A stretch of DNA of 64,000 bases from Batillaria attramentaria (GCA_018292915.2 JACVVK020000094.1:100001-164000), one strand, 5' to 3'; numbered from the stretch's first letter, positions 1 through 22,102 are shown. Numbers and translations are program-made. The notes: a model not told the origin generated them from the sequence alone.

Positions 1-853
1 GGCCTGGGTGTTCAAGATGGAAGGACTTGTTAATCAGTGACTCACGACTTGGGGTTTTGGCCTGTTACCCGGACCAGTCCCTAACAGCAGAACCAAGAGC
101 TGATAAGGAAGAGCTTATCACGTACTATAGGGTCGGGTTCGCGTTGATAGATTCTCAAAGACAACGCTGGAGAGATTACTGGGAGACAGGATGGAGTGCA
201 CGGGGGCTTTTCTGAGCACAGAGAATACCGTCTTGAGCTGAACTGGACTACACTTACTGAATGCGTATCCGCTTGAGTGGATTTGTTTTGCAGAATAGGA
301 ATTCATTGGAGTGTGAACAGTCTGGGGATGGTGACAGACCTGCTAGTCAGTCAGCCTAACCAAACTGTAACCACTTCATTAAGGATATACAGTGTACCCT
401 GATTTTAATGATGTTCCAGGCCGCAGTAGCCGGAAAAATGCAGAAAAACTTGCCACTCAGGTGAATACTGACCTTCTGTAGCCTGTGATGAGTCCTCCTT
501 TATTGGTTGTTGGCAAAAACCATATTTAAAAAAAAAAAAAAGGAAAAAAAAAGAAAAGGCTAACTTGTATGAACATATCCCAGGTATATAAAACTCCAGA
601 CCTCTACCTCTACCATTTTGCTTTGCATTCTTATCTCAGCCTTGTTATATTTTCCGAAATAATCTGCAGGACAATTTGTGCATATATGATATTGTATACA
701 GCTGCTTCTAGTCTTTCACTGCTGATTCTGTGTAAGATTTCACTGGTCAGAAATCCTAGTGTGCAATGCTTCAGTGTATTAGGTTATGATTCTGCATTTT
801 GACAGCTGTCATGCGCACCAGCTGATATACAGGTACATTCCAAACTAAGTGGG

Positions 854-903
<50 letters not shown>

Positions 904-959
904 CTAGCTAGCAGGCTTTGCATGCTCGAGCTGGAAATATATCCCCTTGACCTTAGTGC

Positions 960-1012
<53 letters not shown>

Positions 1013-1523
1013 ATGCTTGTGTTTCCTTTAATCATTTTTGGGTGTTTTATATTTTACTTGATAGATTTGTGTATTTTTCTACGTTTAACTCTCAATCCTC
1101 AGGAATGTCTGTATAACTATTTTTGTAATGAAGTACATCTGCTGTCTGTGTTTGATTTATAACACACATCTCCACATGACAATTTTAATGATCATTTGTT
1201 AAATTCAAGACAAAAATGAGCTGAAATTACACGAATAAATTAAAATGAATCAAAAGCCTCGTAGTGGCGCTTAGATCTGATACCAAGGTAGATAATTTTT
1301 CAGGGCAGTCTTACCAGCGTCAGGCAGAAGGTGACCCATTCTTTTTTGAGGCTGGTGAGTCTACTGTTTGATGTATCATGCATTTCATGTGTGCGATAGG
1401 GGTTCCACTGAGGGTGTGTTTGGGTGTGGAAAATTGTCTATCCTGGTTTCAGATTACAGAGTTACAAGAATGGTAAATGTTACGACATGTAAATAAAAAG
1501 AAAACTGTTTTCGAAAATAAAAG
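1..1523. other. No gene recognised; two microsatellites
   Basis: I see no exon, repeat-family match or recognisable domain here. The only structure is a (GA)n tract at about 856-901 and a (TG)n tract at about 963-1010. The open frames across the TG tract are repeat translation. Confidence 0.6.
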
Positions 1524-1718
1524 CAGGGTTGCACATTTTCCACAGCTTCTATAGGACAAAGTGTCCTGGAAACAGCAAAGTGATAGGACACAGTGTCCTG
1601 GCCACTTTGTGGCAATAAAAATTTTAATAGGACAAATGTCCGCTTGAGGTGGGAAAAATAGGACATTTAAAATTTTTATAGGTCAATGTCCTGGGACCGA
1701 CTTAAATGTGCAACCCTG
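1524..1718. mobile_element. 195-bp MITE with hAT-like terminal inverted repeats
   Basis: The element starts CAGGGTTGCACATTT and ends with the exact reverse complement of that 15-mer. The flanking 6 bp (taaaag) is repeated on both sides. The interior holds several short palindromes built from AGGACA/TGTCCT. CAGGG termini suggest hAT, but hAT elements normally make 8-bp target duplications, so the class is tentative. Confidence 0.7.
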
Positions 1719-2343
1719 TAAAAGGCAAACATTTTTTTGACAATGTTTGTTTTTCATCTGGTTATACTTGTACCTTGTTTTGTCTCTGCAGAGTGAGGCA
1801 AACCCACGCCTCTTGTATTTCAGATCAAAACATCTTGTGGTTTGGCTGGTGGAAGCCATTACTAGGTAACCTGTATGCAACAGTTCCAAGCACTCAAGAA
1901 GAACAAACAATAAACCCACCAGATTAGCTCTATATAAGACATTGCTGATCAGCTTATGCATGTGTGAAGCTCTTAGTGAAAATGCTGAGTTGTTCCTAGG
2001 GAAATACGACACCCGTTGTTGACCAGTAACGGTGGTAAGAAGAATGCTGGCTTACTAAGCGAGCTGAGGACAGCCTGATCGTGAAGATCTGCTACATGTA
2101 CCGTCGAATATTCAAAGCGCCAAAGTGCTTCTCAAGTCCATGTGGGTGACTGGAAGTTTTATCTATTGCAGCACATCATTAAACACATTCCTTAAAATAA
2201 AGGCACAGGTAGATTGTTGCTGGACGGAAAATTGCCAATTTTCTGTGCGTCTCCAGTGTGTTGTTAAGTGTTGAGGTAACGCTGACAGAGGAAACGCTCT
2301 TCAGCTTCAACCACACACAGCGTAGAAGCTGTGAACAAGACGC

Positions 2344-2374
<31 letters not shown>

Positions 2375-2690
2375 TGTTTGTGTTGTGATGCCACTGATTT
2401 TACCGTTTTTGTTTGATTCAGTCATGGAGAACTGAGTTTTACAATAACACATTCACAAACTCTGCTTCTCTCTTGACATAATCCTGGTTGATCAGTTCTT
2501 CCCAGTTCCGTTCTGTGAATCGTGCCTGGAAAAACGGCCTGAACTCAAACGTACAGTTTAAGAAAACCGCCGTTCAGCGTTACAACCAGTTTTCATTATA
2601 CATGTAATACCGCTCGTAAACCTACTAGTATATCCAGTCGTGTCAGTGCAGCAAGAGTCCTCCACACCGTGACTCGTGCTCCGGGGGCTA
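1719..2690. other. Unannotated sequence with a short (GT)n tract
   Basis: This lies downstream of TMEM26-like gene 1, which is on the minus strand. It contains a (GT)n tract at about 2343-2371. No exon or repeat family is recognised, and part of it could be the 3' untranslated region of gene 1. Confidence 0.5.
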
Positions 2691-3303
2691 CGTGTCGGGA
2701 GGAGAAAACGTGACGTTGCCCAGGCTACGTGTCAGAAGACGTGACCTTGGGCCGGGCTACGTATCATCAGAAGAAGTGGTGTTGTTGCCTGGGCTACGTG
2801 TCAAAGGCGATGTAATTTCGTTGCCTGGGCTATGTGCCTGAAGACGAAGTAGTAATGTCGTTGCCTGGGATATGTGTTAGAAGACGAAGTGATGTCGTTG
2901 CTTGGGCCACGTGTTAGAAGACGAAAGGATGTTGTTGCTTGGGCTACGTGTCAGAAGAAGAAGTGATGTCGTTGCCTGAGATATGTCACGTGTTAGAAGA
3001 CGAAGTGATGTCGTTGCTTGGGCTACGTGTCATCAGAAGAAGTACTGTCGTTGCCTGGGCTACGTGTCGTCAGAAGAAGTACTGTCGTTGCCTGGGCTAC
3101 GTGTCAGAAGACGAAGCAATGTCGTTGCTTGGGCTACGTGCTAGAAGACGAAGTGATGTTGCTTGGAAAACGCGTCAGAAGACGAAGTGATGTTGCCTGG
3201 GCTACGTGTCACCAGAAGTAATGTCGTTGCCAGGGTTACGTGTCAGAAGAATACATGATGTCATTACCTGGGCTACTTGTCAAAAGATGTGATGTTACCT
3301 TCG

Positions 3304-3320
<17 letters not shown>
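2690..3320. repeat. Minisatellite of degenerate 27-40-bp units at the 3' end of TMEM26-like gene 1
   Basis: About 17 imperfect units carry the core GGCTACGTGTCAGAAGACGA, followed by a variable spacer ending near GATGTCGTTGCCT. The rightmost unit, at 3298-3325, includes the last codons and stop codon of gene 1. The array therefore forms the coding end and start of the 3' UTR of that gene. Confidence 0.85.
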
Positions 3321-11685
<8,365 letters not shown>

Positions 11686-11895
11686 AGTGTACGGTGCTGC
11701 GTCTCAGATAGGAGGATGAGTTCGTTCGTGGTATGTAGATCTTGTTTCCAAATTAATGTAGGAGCATGCCTTGGAGTGCACAAGGTCTTTCTTCCTTCTC
11801 GCCTTCGAAATCCTGTAAAAAAAAAAAAAATTGCAAGAAGAAACTGGAATGTCAGTGGAAGACAAAGGGTTCCTCAAGGTTGTACAATCACATTT

Positions 11896-12072
11896 TTGTT
11901 TCCTGGGGAACTAAGGATTAGCAAAAAAACCGAAGTAATTAGTTACAAATTTTGTGCATTGCATGCGTGAATTAAAAAAACAAAACAAAAACAAGTTTCC
12001 TGGGGAACTAAGGATTAGCAAAAAAAACCCGAAGTAATTAGTTACAAATTTTGTGCATTGCATGCGTGAATA
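11896..12072. repeat. Two tandem ~97-bp units followed by A-rich (AAAC)n sequence
   Basis: GTTTCCTGGGGAACTAAGGA through GCATTGCATGCGTGAAT occurs twice, starting at 11898 and 11995. An A-rich stretch with repeated CAAA/AAAC follows to about 12180. Confidence 0.85.
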
Positions 12073-12394
12073 CAAAAAACAAACAAAAACAAAACAAAAC
12101 AAAAAGTAAACACAACAAAACAGAACGAAACAAAAAACAAACAAACAAACAAACAAACAAACAAACAACAATAACAACAACAATTGACATCAACAGCCCT
12201 TTCTCAACGAAGACTGGCATTTTGCAGATTTAGAAATAGTCCTTTTTGCCTAACGAGAGTAAAACTCATTAGTGACCTTGTTCCTATAGGACCTATCACT
12301 CACTTCTTCCTTGTTGACAAATGTTTTCGGAAGGATGCAAAGTGTCAGAGTCTGACTTCGCAAACAGTTGTTTCTGACAGTTAGACGTTAGCAG

Positions 12395-12612
12395 TTCAGT
12401 TCATTGCAGTGCAATGCAATTCAGTTCAGTTCAGTTCAGTTCAGTTGATTGCAGTGCAATGCAATTCAGTTCAGTTCAGTTAACTGCAGTGCAGTGCAAT
12501 GCAATTCAGTTCAGTTCAGTTCAGTTCACTGCGGTGCAATGCAATTCAGTTCAGTTCAGTTCATTGCAGGGCAGTGCAGTGCAATGCAATGCAATTCAGT
12601 TCAGTTCAGACG
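12395..12612. repeat. TTCAG / TGCAA minisatellite
   Basis: Alternating blocks of (TTCAG)n and GCAGTGCAATGCAA make a higher-order repeat of about 50-55 bp. Long open frames on the plus strand (FSSVQ repeats) are a by-product. Confidence 0.9.
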
Positions 12613-13136
12613 TGAAAGACAACGGAGAGACAAAAGACATGGACCAAACTTATTCCCGAGTGGTTTGTGTTCTCAAAGCTGCCAGCGACTAAGCCATTAT
12701 TTCCCGCACTGTTGGCATTGCTGTGGGTGTCTTTGGAATACTACACACGTCACTCTTGCTAACAAAGCGGCGCAGTTGCAACAATACTCGAGTTGAAACG
12801 CTCAGTCAAATGCTGCTCATTTGTCTAGACCGTTCCTCTGATTTTGTTGGGGGGGCTCTCCTCTCCTCTGTCTTAGCTTTGTGTCGACTGTTGCCACTTC
12901 AGCGCTTCGCGTACATTTCTGTCTGGAATGTCAAGGACTTGCATTCAAACCAGGACGGTTTCTTCCTCGCGTGCAGCCGACAAATTTTGACGCTTGCTTC
13001 ACAAGTCAAGTTTGTTTCTCACCCTTTGGGGGCATAGGAAAACCAAAACCAAAACAAAATAGAAACCTATGTAGAAATGCTCGCGCATACATAATGACTG
13101 CGACTACACTCCAATAAGCACACAGCTCTATGTAGT

Positions 13137-13702
<566 letters not shown>

Positions 13703-14484
13703 GTACACACACGCATTCAAACAAGCGTACACATACGTGCATTCATACATGTGCGTACGCGCAACGTAATTACAAACGTAGTTAAATACATACTCGGTTA
13801 CAAGAGTAAAAACTAAACTCAAGAGCTTTGGACCGATTCTTTTTGGGTGTTTGTTTCGTTTTTAACACTGACAAACAACTTCGAAAACTTGCCGCCGGTC
13901 AGCCATACACTAGGTGCAGGCGGACTGAAATCACGAAATCAGTGAAACACAACTTTCTAGTGATCGATCACTATCGGTACGATCGACCTCCGGTTCAGTT
14001 ACTGAAGTATGACTAGGAAAAAAAAAAGAATGCGTTTACTTAAACCCGATGGAGCGGAGCGCGACATGTCCAAACCCACAGTGAAACCGAGAGTCACACA
14101 TCATTGGAGCTTTCACGGTCGGACGAGTAACGAGTCAACAGCAACTGACAACACAACAGAGAACCGACATGACCCATAAATTAAGTTAATGTTCTCAGAT
14201 AAGCGCTGGCAAATTAGTTTAGTGACGACACTAAAGTGACGTGATTGTTCTTAGCAGCTGCATGCTAATGCTCTTTACTCTCGGGATGTCAGTAAAATGA
14301 TGTGTTTACGTGACACAATAGGTCACACGTTATAGTTCAGTGTCACCGACGAACAGAAATGTTATGACATGTTATGTTTTTTTTGTTGTTGTTTTGTTTT
14401 GTTTTTTTGTTTTTGTTTTTTTTTTGGGGGGGGGGGGGTCGTTGTGAGTACACACAGAACACTAGGCTCTCTCTCTCTCTCTCT

Positions 14485-15075
14485 CTCTCGTAACTTTCTG
14501 ACGACTCTTAATCACATTGGTCTAAGGGATGTTTTCATTAGATTCAGACTTGGAATTACTACTTTGAAATGTCTCAAATACCGCTTCTGTAAAGACCCTG
14601 GTGTCTGCCTTAAATGTCCGCATTGTCCAGATGATGAAACAGAAATGCATTTTTTGTTTGTATGTCCCAGTTACAGTGCCTTGAGAAAACAGTACATTCC
14701 TGGTAAATTTACAAGGCATCCATCTTTGTTTCGATTTTCAGCAGTTATGTCTGACAGTTGTTCTAGCTTAACATATAGCGTAGCTATGTTTATACTTCAG
14801 GCGTTAGAACTTCGTGACACACTGTGTACGTGTTCCCCTCACCCCACCCCCCCTTTAGTCATGGGCCGAAAAGCCTAAACTAAATAAAAGATTTGTCATT
14901 GTCATTGTCTCTCTCTCTCTTTTCTGTAGTTTTATTTTATTTTATTGTAAATACTAACCAGTTTACCCTACCATTGCAATACTGTTAATATGTACTTGTT
15001 TCCCCCTGAGCATTATCATAAGCGGTAATTGTTCACTTGTACGACTTGTATTGCAATAAACCTCATTAAACCAAA
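14485..15075 (+). mobile_element. 3' end of a non-LTR retrotransposon
   Basis: The open frame to 14878 has an FRLGITTLKC motif and then a CLKCPHCPDD...FLFVCPSY cysteine/histidine cluster. This is typical of the C-terminal region after the reverse transcriptase in many LINEs. A 3' untranslated region follows, ending in AATAAACCTCATTAAACCA at about 15070. A related 3' end is at 53705-53965. The reverse transcriptase domain is absent, so the copy is 5'-truncated. Confidence 0.75.
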
Positions 15076-15239
15076 TGTTATGACAACCTACTGTTGAAAC
15101 AACCTCTGGTATGGTACACTGAACCAGGACTGATGTATGAGCGAAATGCTGCGTGGCTGAAGAAACTTAGACCCAAATGGATCAACGCTTCGTTTGAAGC
15201 CTTGTTTGATGCTTTCGCATAACCCCACCGGCCTCAACA

Positions 15240-15530
15240 GTTAACAAAACAACAACGACGACGACAACAACAACAACAACTTGCTGAACCAATCAACCGG
15301 AACCAGCCACCACCATCACCACTGAGAAACGACCAGGTAGTCACCACTGGCAACGCTGGAGAACAGGCCAACTATAACTACAACAACAGAAACTGACCAT
15401 GTGTACTAATCATCAACTTAACCAACCACCACCATTACATAAAAAGCCAAAACTGCCAACAACAACAACACTAAGGAAAAAATAACAAAAAAACCCCAAA
15501 CAACAACAGCAAAAAAATTACAAAAAAACC

Positions 15531-15608
<78 letters not shown>

Positions 15609-15611
15609 AAT

Positions 15612-15646
<35 letters not shown>

Positions 15647-15650
15647 AACC
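15240..15650. repeat. (AAC)n-rich region with (CA)n core
   Basis: AAC/ACC-rich sequence surrounds a 74-bp AC tract at 15533-15606, followed by (AAC)n to about 15648. Confidence 0.9.
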
Positions 15651-16200
15651 GACAACGTCACGACTACACTGTACCAACACTGAACAACAAGCAGTAGATA
15701 TTTGAGGATGAAACCTCTACCGATGGGCTTACCGGTTTGTCTTCTTTGTCAACAGGATACCTCAAACATCCACGCTTTTCCCACAGCTAAAAGAATCAGC
15801 ATCGGTGATGAAATATTATCCTTTTCCAACGACAGCAGTATCTTTCACTGATAACCTCGTCTGCAGCAGTCCCAGGCGAAGATCACAATTCTACAGAGGC
15901 ATTCTGATAATATTCCTACAGCCCAGGGGTGGATGAGTGGCACACATGTGAACACCTACATTGTCCTACATACCGAAATGCGCGCCACCGACTGAATCAC
16001 TTCCTACCGGCGCCCGACCGCGGCGGCCGGCTTCACCTGTTTGTGACTCTGTGTGTGTGTGCTGTACCCTAGAAAATCCGCCACCCCTTTATACGGCCCA
16101 CCTGTATCTTAAAGAGGCGAGACCCCTTTTCATGAAACCGGCCGCACAGTGAAAGCCCTCGACCTATTTATACTGTATCTGACAGAAGCCAGACTGATAC
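15650..16200. other. Intergenic sequence without recognised features
   Basis: I found no exon, TE motif or tandem repeat apart from two similar lines near 16075 and 16365 (CCACCCCTT(T/C)ATACG and AAAGAGGCGAGA). These suggest a short duplication flanking the microsatellites. Confidence 0.45.
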
Positions 16201-16219
16201 CGGCCCCGGCCTCTCCACC

Positions 16220-16578
<359 letters not shown>

Positions 16579-16654
16579 CCTATTACTACTGCTTCACAGG
16601 CTGTAAGAAAGCGTTGTTCAGTTGGAGAACACAAGCTTCAGGTCACTTTACTAA

Positions 16655-16800
16655 CAATGCTCGGGTAGTGAGTTCCGACCACTGATCCCGATTGAAAACC
16701 AACAATTTGTACTCAAGTTCCCCCTTCTTACTGACCTTTGGTATCACCCGATCGCTATGTAGTGGAAAAAGGACTTTAACACCCCCCCCCCCCACACACA
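16655..16800 (+). mobile_element. Degenerate family 1 SINE
   Basis: CAATGCTCGGGTAGTGAGTT, TTGGTATCACCC and GTGGAAAAAGGACTTTAACA match the family, but the middle is diverged. C- and A-rich simple sequence follows to 16880. Confidence 0.6.
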
Positions 16801-16884
16801 CACACTTACACACACGCACACACACCTCCTCCCCCCCCCCCAAAAAAAAATAAAAAAAATAAAAAAAATAAAATAAAATAAAAA

Positions 16885-18050
16885 TCCAGGCGGCCAACCC
16901 TTCTCAGTAAAGTAAGATGACTCATTGTCAACCAAACACATGACGGCTCCGACACCTTTACCGTAGCGAAGCACGACCCCGGAACCTAGCAAAGGCGGCC
17001 ATCTCACATTCCCCAAGCCATCAGCATGAAAGACACATCCACAATAAAATCCGTTTTTGAAAACCGAAGCTGGCATTCAGCTTGTACTCGAGTTTCACAC
17101 GTCATCCTTTCAGCTGTCGTCTGCTCCCCCGTGGAGAACAGTTGACAAAAGACAGCGCAGCTTAAAAGCAGAAAATACCACTCCGGCTAAGTTACTCTAA
17201 GTCATTATTTAAAGAAAGTCACTAGCGTCAGACCGTTTCTCATATCGGTTTTACGTTCATGCAAGTCATAGCTTGTTTGTCTTGTGTGGCAAGATCCGTG
17301 CCTGCATAAAAGAATACCTCGTAATTCTATGTCCATAGTGTGCGCGCACTTGTTTGTGTCTCAGTGACATCTCCATATTTACATGTCGGGTGGTCGTGTA
17401 GGTGTCCTGAAGAGCTGTAAGAGACTAGTAATATTTGCCAATATACTCTATTGTCATACGGCTACCTTGCGTGCTGTCGAAAAGCTTTCTATCCTGAGCA
17501 TGTCAGTTTTAAGCTATCCAAAAAGTCTTTGTTTTTCAGTAGGTTTGCAATTCAATAATGGAACAGAAGGGGATAATTAAGGGGATTATCGAGATGGTGA
17601 AGGGTTGGACGGTCAGTAATCTGGTCTTTAGTCCGATTTCCTTTTGAGAACTAAACTGATTTCTGTCGGCGTTTTTTAATTTTTTATTATTTTTTTTTAA
17701 TAGAGTTTGTAGTGTACAAACTAGTTCATTTCCTTGCTTCCCTGTACTGCATATCACTTAAGGCGATACACTACTGACCCACCAACGACTGACCAACCAC
17801 TGAAGGCGATACTCATCCAAGCAACCGACCGACCAAGCAAGCAACCAACCAACCAATAAACCTTTCGGAGAGCATAATCAAGTTGGCAATCCCGAGAACA
17901 AGCCGGCCTCAGTCTTTAACTTCAATTCTCACTTTAAAAAAAAAAATCGTGTCTGCATGGATTTAAATTTTGCTTAGTGGGAGTGTTGCACTTTGATTAT
18001 ACTCGTGTTTGCTGCAGTAAGAGCCGATAAGAAAACCGTAAATCTTTTTT
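16885..18050. other. Intergenic sequence without recognised features
   Basis: No exon, domain or repeat family is recognised. Short CAACC-rich sequence occurs at 17775-17860. Confidence 0.45.
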
Positions 18051-18059
18051 TTTTTGCTG

Positions 18060-18536
18060 TCCCAACTCTTTGCCAGTTCCAGTGGTGTTCCTCCCAGCTC
18101 ATGGGTGGAACCCACGGAGGACTCGGAAGCCGGGACAATTTTTATTATGCATGATGATGGAGATGAGGATGATAGTAAGATGATGCTATGGAGGTCCATG
18201 TGGTTTGGGACTGCGGGACAGGGCCGCATTCCACGCTTCCTGTCATAAATATCCCGGCATTAACCAGGCCCGGGAACTACGGCACCTGCGGTGCCGGCCG
18301 TGTAATCATCCACATCATACGACGTGTCATACTAAGGGAAGCACCCCCAAAGTCGCACCCGTGATGTGGGTGAATCTCGGCTGTGTGGCAACAGCCTCCC
18401 CATTGGGCCCATAGCACCCCGCTCTGGGTAGGAGCCGACCTAGGTAGGAAAAATCCCGCTTGTCTCGGCTGGGACTCGAACCCGGGTCTCCCGGTCCATG
18501 GTCCGAAGTGCTAACCACTACACTACGGGGGCCGGT
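18060..18536 (-). mobile_element. tRNA-derived SINE, family 4
   Basis: On the minus strand a tRNA-like head (CCCCGTAGTGTAGTGGTTAG, GGGTTCGAGTCCCAG) is followed by a body of about 400 bp. The body includes GGCACCGCAGGTGCCGTAGT and GGACCTCCATAGCATCATC. A second, headless copy on the plus strand is at 32130-32370. Confidence 0.8.
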
Positions 18537-18559
18537 AAATCTTGCCTGTTTCTCGCATA

Positions 18560-19600
18560 CAGGGCCAATACGGAAAACGAGTCAGAAACTGACTCGGGAT
18601 ACTCGTGCGCGGCGGTACGAAATGTGTTAACTCGGGGGGGGGGGGGGGGGAACAAACTTGCAGACGACCGATACTCCCCACTGCGGCAGAAGGTCATAAA
18701 TGTTGCCCTACTTCCGCTTCTCTGGAGCCATGTGTTCCTCCCTCCCCCGCCCCCTCCCACCTTCCATCCAGCCCGCGTCCCTCAATTTGCCTGTAATCGC
18801 AGCGTAACAGGCCGTTATGCTCCAAACTTCAACGTAAACTTCAGGGGCCTGGCTACGGACCGGGCTTGCTATCTTTATCGAGGGAAAAAATCTGTCAAGA
18901 GAGCGATATTCCATGCATCTCGCTCCTGTATGATGCAGGTCGGCGAGTGCGGCGGTAAAACAAGGGTTTATGTTGTCCGGGAAATGAACAGCGTCGTTTT
19001 TCAAGGGCCGTCTCGCTAAGAGAGTAGGGGGGAATTTCAGTTTCCGATAACATGCAGCTGTAACAGTTTGCACGACACGACAGGCTGAAGATATTTTTCT
19101 TGCTTTGTTTTGTTTTTCTTTTCGGTGGATGAGTTGGCTGGGTGTGTGTGTGGGGGGGGGGGGGGTAGACGATGGTGTGGGTAATTTTGAACTTCTTTAT
19201 TCTTCCAGACGCTGGCTAGTACTTTATACTTAATTAAACCGTTTTTGTTGAAAAAAAAAACAACAACAACAACAACAACAACAAAGATTGCAAGAAACAA
19301 AGAACAAAGAACATCAGTCTAGGACTTTATCATGTACTTCATTAAACCGTTTTTGTTGCCAAAAAACCCAAAAAAAAAACCCCAAAAAAAACCAACAACA
19401 ACAAAGAATGCAAGAAACTAACAAAGAAACACAGAACATCAGTTACACCAACAGAAAACTTTCTGGTGCGGCTTCTTTTTCTTGTTGTTGGCACACTGTG
19501 CCCACAAAACAGAACTGAAAAAAAGGTCCGAGTAGATTTCGTAAAGTACCGAACATTTCAACCACCACTGACCTACACCACCCAACATCATGATCCACAA
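18560..19600. other. Intergenic sequence without recognised features
   Basis: It contains G-runs (18634-18651, 19153-19165) and (AAC)n stretches at 19258-19285 and 19392-19405. No exon is supported. Confidence 0.45.
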
Positions 19601-19611
19601 CAACACCACAA

Positions 19612-19912
19612 CAAAACCAACCAACCCAAACCACATCCAAACCGGATCAGAAAGACCGGTTTGAGAAAACTTGAAAAAACGAACAAACAAAAAAACAACA
19701 AACCCAACCGACCCAAACCAAACCCAAACAGGATCAGAAAGACCGGTTTGAGAAAACTTGGAAAAAAAAAAACAACCAACCGACCCAAACCAAACCCAAA
19801 CCGAATCAGAAAAACCGGTTTGAGAAAACTTGAAAAAAACAACAAACCCAACCGACCCAAACCAAACCCAAACCGGATCAGAAAGACCGGTTTGAGAAAA
19901 CTTGAAAAAAAA
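19612..19912. repeat. Four-copy minisatellite of ~60-80-bp units
   Basis: Each unit reads ACCAAACCCAAAC(C/A)G(G/A)ATCAGA, then AAGACCGGTTTGAGAAAACT and TGAAAAAA. The AACCGG...CCGGTT arms form a small inverted repeat within each unit. The open frame on each strand follows the repeat. Confidence 0.88.
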
Positions 19913-20051
19913 GAAGTCAAAAGTCAAGGAGACTACGTAAGAAGTCACCCATGGGATGTTGGGGATCAGTCCTGTATGTTATCTAACGTCTATGTTCCCC
20001 TAAGTCTATGTTCCCGGAGGTCTATGTTCCTTCTATGTGGCATTATATACA

Positions 20052-20086
20052 TGCTTAGGGTTAGGTTGGGGTTTAGGGTTAGGGCC
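20052..20086 (+). repeat. Short interstitial telomere-like repeat
   Basis: GCTTAGGGTTAGGTTGGGG followed by TTTAGGGTTAGGG gives about five degenerate TTAGGG units. It is too short to indicate a chromosome end. Confidence 0.55.
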
Positions 20087-20449
20087 AGTTGCTGTAGGAA
20101 CGGAGACATCCGGGAAGTTAGACCACAGGAAACACAGACCTGGGGGAACATAGGCATGCGGATGTTCATAAGGCACAAACTGATAAACAGCCAGCATTAT
20201 TTTTCATTTCAGCAGTTCTGCTGTTCAGTACAACCAGCCATGACATTCTAGACAACGTCAGGTTTCCAGCATTAGCGCACGTGAGGTTGTCTCACTGTTC
20301 CTCGAATGTTTTGTATTGTGCCTATGACAGTTACAGCGTTGTGAATAGACGACTTCACCCGACAAGGGCCGAGGCCAAAGCCCCGCACCATTACTCTGCC
20401 GTGTAAAAGGAAAAGGAAAAGGAAAAGGGGTGATTTCAAGATGTCAGAG

Positions 20450-20488
20450 ATTGACGTCATGGTTCCTTTTTCCTCAGATGACGTCAAT
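20450..20488. promoter_or_regulatory. Inverted pair of consensus CRE sites
   Basis: ATTGACGTCAT at 20450-20460 and its reverse complement at 20478-20488 are separated by 17 bp. Each contains the palindromic TGACGTCA bound by CREB/ATF factors. No adjacent gene is recognised, so a function is inferred only from the motif. Confidence 0.4.
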
Positions 20489-21094
20489 GGACTTACTGCT
20501 GTCTTTCCATGTTTCAGTCATATCAAACTATACTAAATGAGCTTCCCTCGTAGTGTCTGGCAAAAAGTGTTGCGCCATGCCGAGGGACGCGATTGGCTGA
20601 ATTCTGGGGGCTTGACCCTTTTGATTGACAGGAGTGGAGCCGTCCCTTGTCAGTAAATGTTTCAGCTTGTATTGTGTGTGTGTCGTCACTTGTTTGGCCG
20701 TCGGTCGAGGCGATCTTCTTTAATGCTTGCTTGTGTTTGAGATTGTGTGTGGATGAGGAACGTGCCACGGCAAATGGTCTGTAATCCAGAAGGTAAATGA
20801 CAGACTTTGAAGACGGGGACGTTTGCAATGCGGACATGCGTTCTCCACTATCCGCCGACATCGGTAAAATAAATTTTGTGCTTCCACTGACACGTCAAGA
20901 TGGTCGCCAGTTTTTTTTGTTTTTTTTTTCTGGTGTAACTACATGTACTGTTCAAACGTTTTGACCACGGTTGCTCTCAGGTAAATGGGCATGTCTGAAA
21001 AAGCCTTATCACTTTATATCATTAATGATGCCAACTTTAATGGTGATTCTGGTATTGGTAGTTTCTGAGAAAATGTCGGACAATGTTACAGTGT

Positions 21095-21758
21095 ACCGCG
21101 GACACTGACACAGACACTGACAGACATAGTCACAGAGACACGGACACAGAGACAGAGAAACACAGACACAGACAGACAGTCACAGACACAATCACAGAGA
21201 CACTGACACACAGAGACACGGACACAGAGAGACACAGACACAGACACAGACACAGACACAGACAGACACAGTCACAGAGACACGGACACAGAGAGACACG
21301 GACACAGAGAGACACAGACACAGACAGACACAGTCACAGGAGTGAGTGAGTGAGTTTTTAGGGCTTAAAGCCGCGCTAGCCACAAAGACTAATTCGCGGC
21401 TGAGACACAGTCACAGTCACAGAGACACGGACACAGAGAGACACGAACACAGAGAGACACATACACAGACAGACACAGTCACAGAGACACGGACACGGAG
21501 ACAGAGAGACACAGACACAGACACAGTTAGTTATTCAGGGCTTAACGCCGCGCAAGCAACAAAGACTATTTCGCGGCTAATCAAGGCCCTTCTTCGCCAG
21601 ACTAAAATAAAAAGGAAGACAATCAAACAAGGTGTAAATATATGCATATTTAAACTATCCGGTTTAAATAATAACTCACAGGTTTCACTTCTTTCACAGA
21701 CACAGACACAGAGACACGCAGACACACACACAGACACACACACAGACACACACACACA

Positions 21759-21821
<63 letters not shown>

Positions 21822-21830
21822 GCGGACTCT
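21095..21830. repeat. Imperfect (GACACA)n satellite blocks
   Basis: GACACAGACAC-type repeats at 21100-21345, 21403-21525 and 21700-21825 are interrupted by two copies of a short element. That element reads TTTTTAGGGCTTAAAGCCGC or TTCAGGGCTTAACGCCGC, then CAAAGACTA(A/T)TTCGCGGCT. The same short element recurs inverted at 34720-34760. Confidence 0.85.
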
Positions 21831-21999
21831 GGGAGGACTCACTTTGTTACCAAAGAGAGCCAAAATTGCCGATTATATAATGATGTTCTATAGGCCTTCC
21901 GTTGTATTGTAAGTGTGAACGTGTGTTTATGGGCCAAAGGTATTGCCAACAACAACAACAAAAATCGTTTCATCATCATCATCATCATCATCATCTCTC

Positions 22000-22029
22000 T
22001 CTCTCTCTCGCAGACTCTCTCAAACCCTA

Positions 22030-22100
<71 letters not shown>
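22000..22100. repeat. (ATC)n, (CT)n and (CA)n microsatellites
   Basis: (TCA)n at 21970-21995, CT at 21996-22007 and CA at about 22031-22097. A C-run follows. Confidence 0.95.

Positions 22101-22102
<2 letters not shown>

Noticed and set aside
20052..20086. Telomere or chromosome end
   Set aside because: Only about five degenerate TTAGGG units are present, with ordinary sequence on both sides.
19439..20251. Open frames of 169 and 261 codons on opposite strands
   Set aside because: Both are dominated by the four-unit minisatellite at 19612-19912, and no domain is recognisable.
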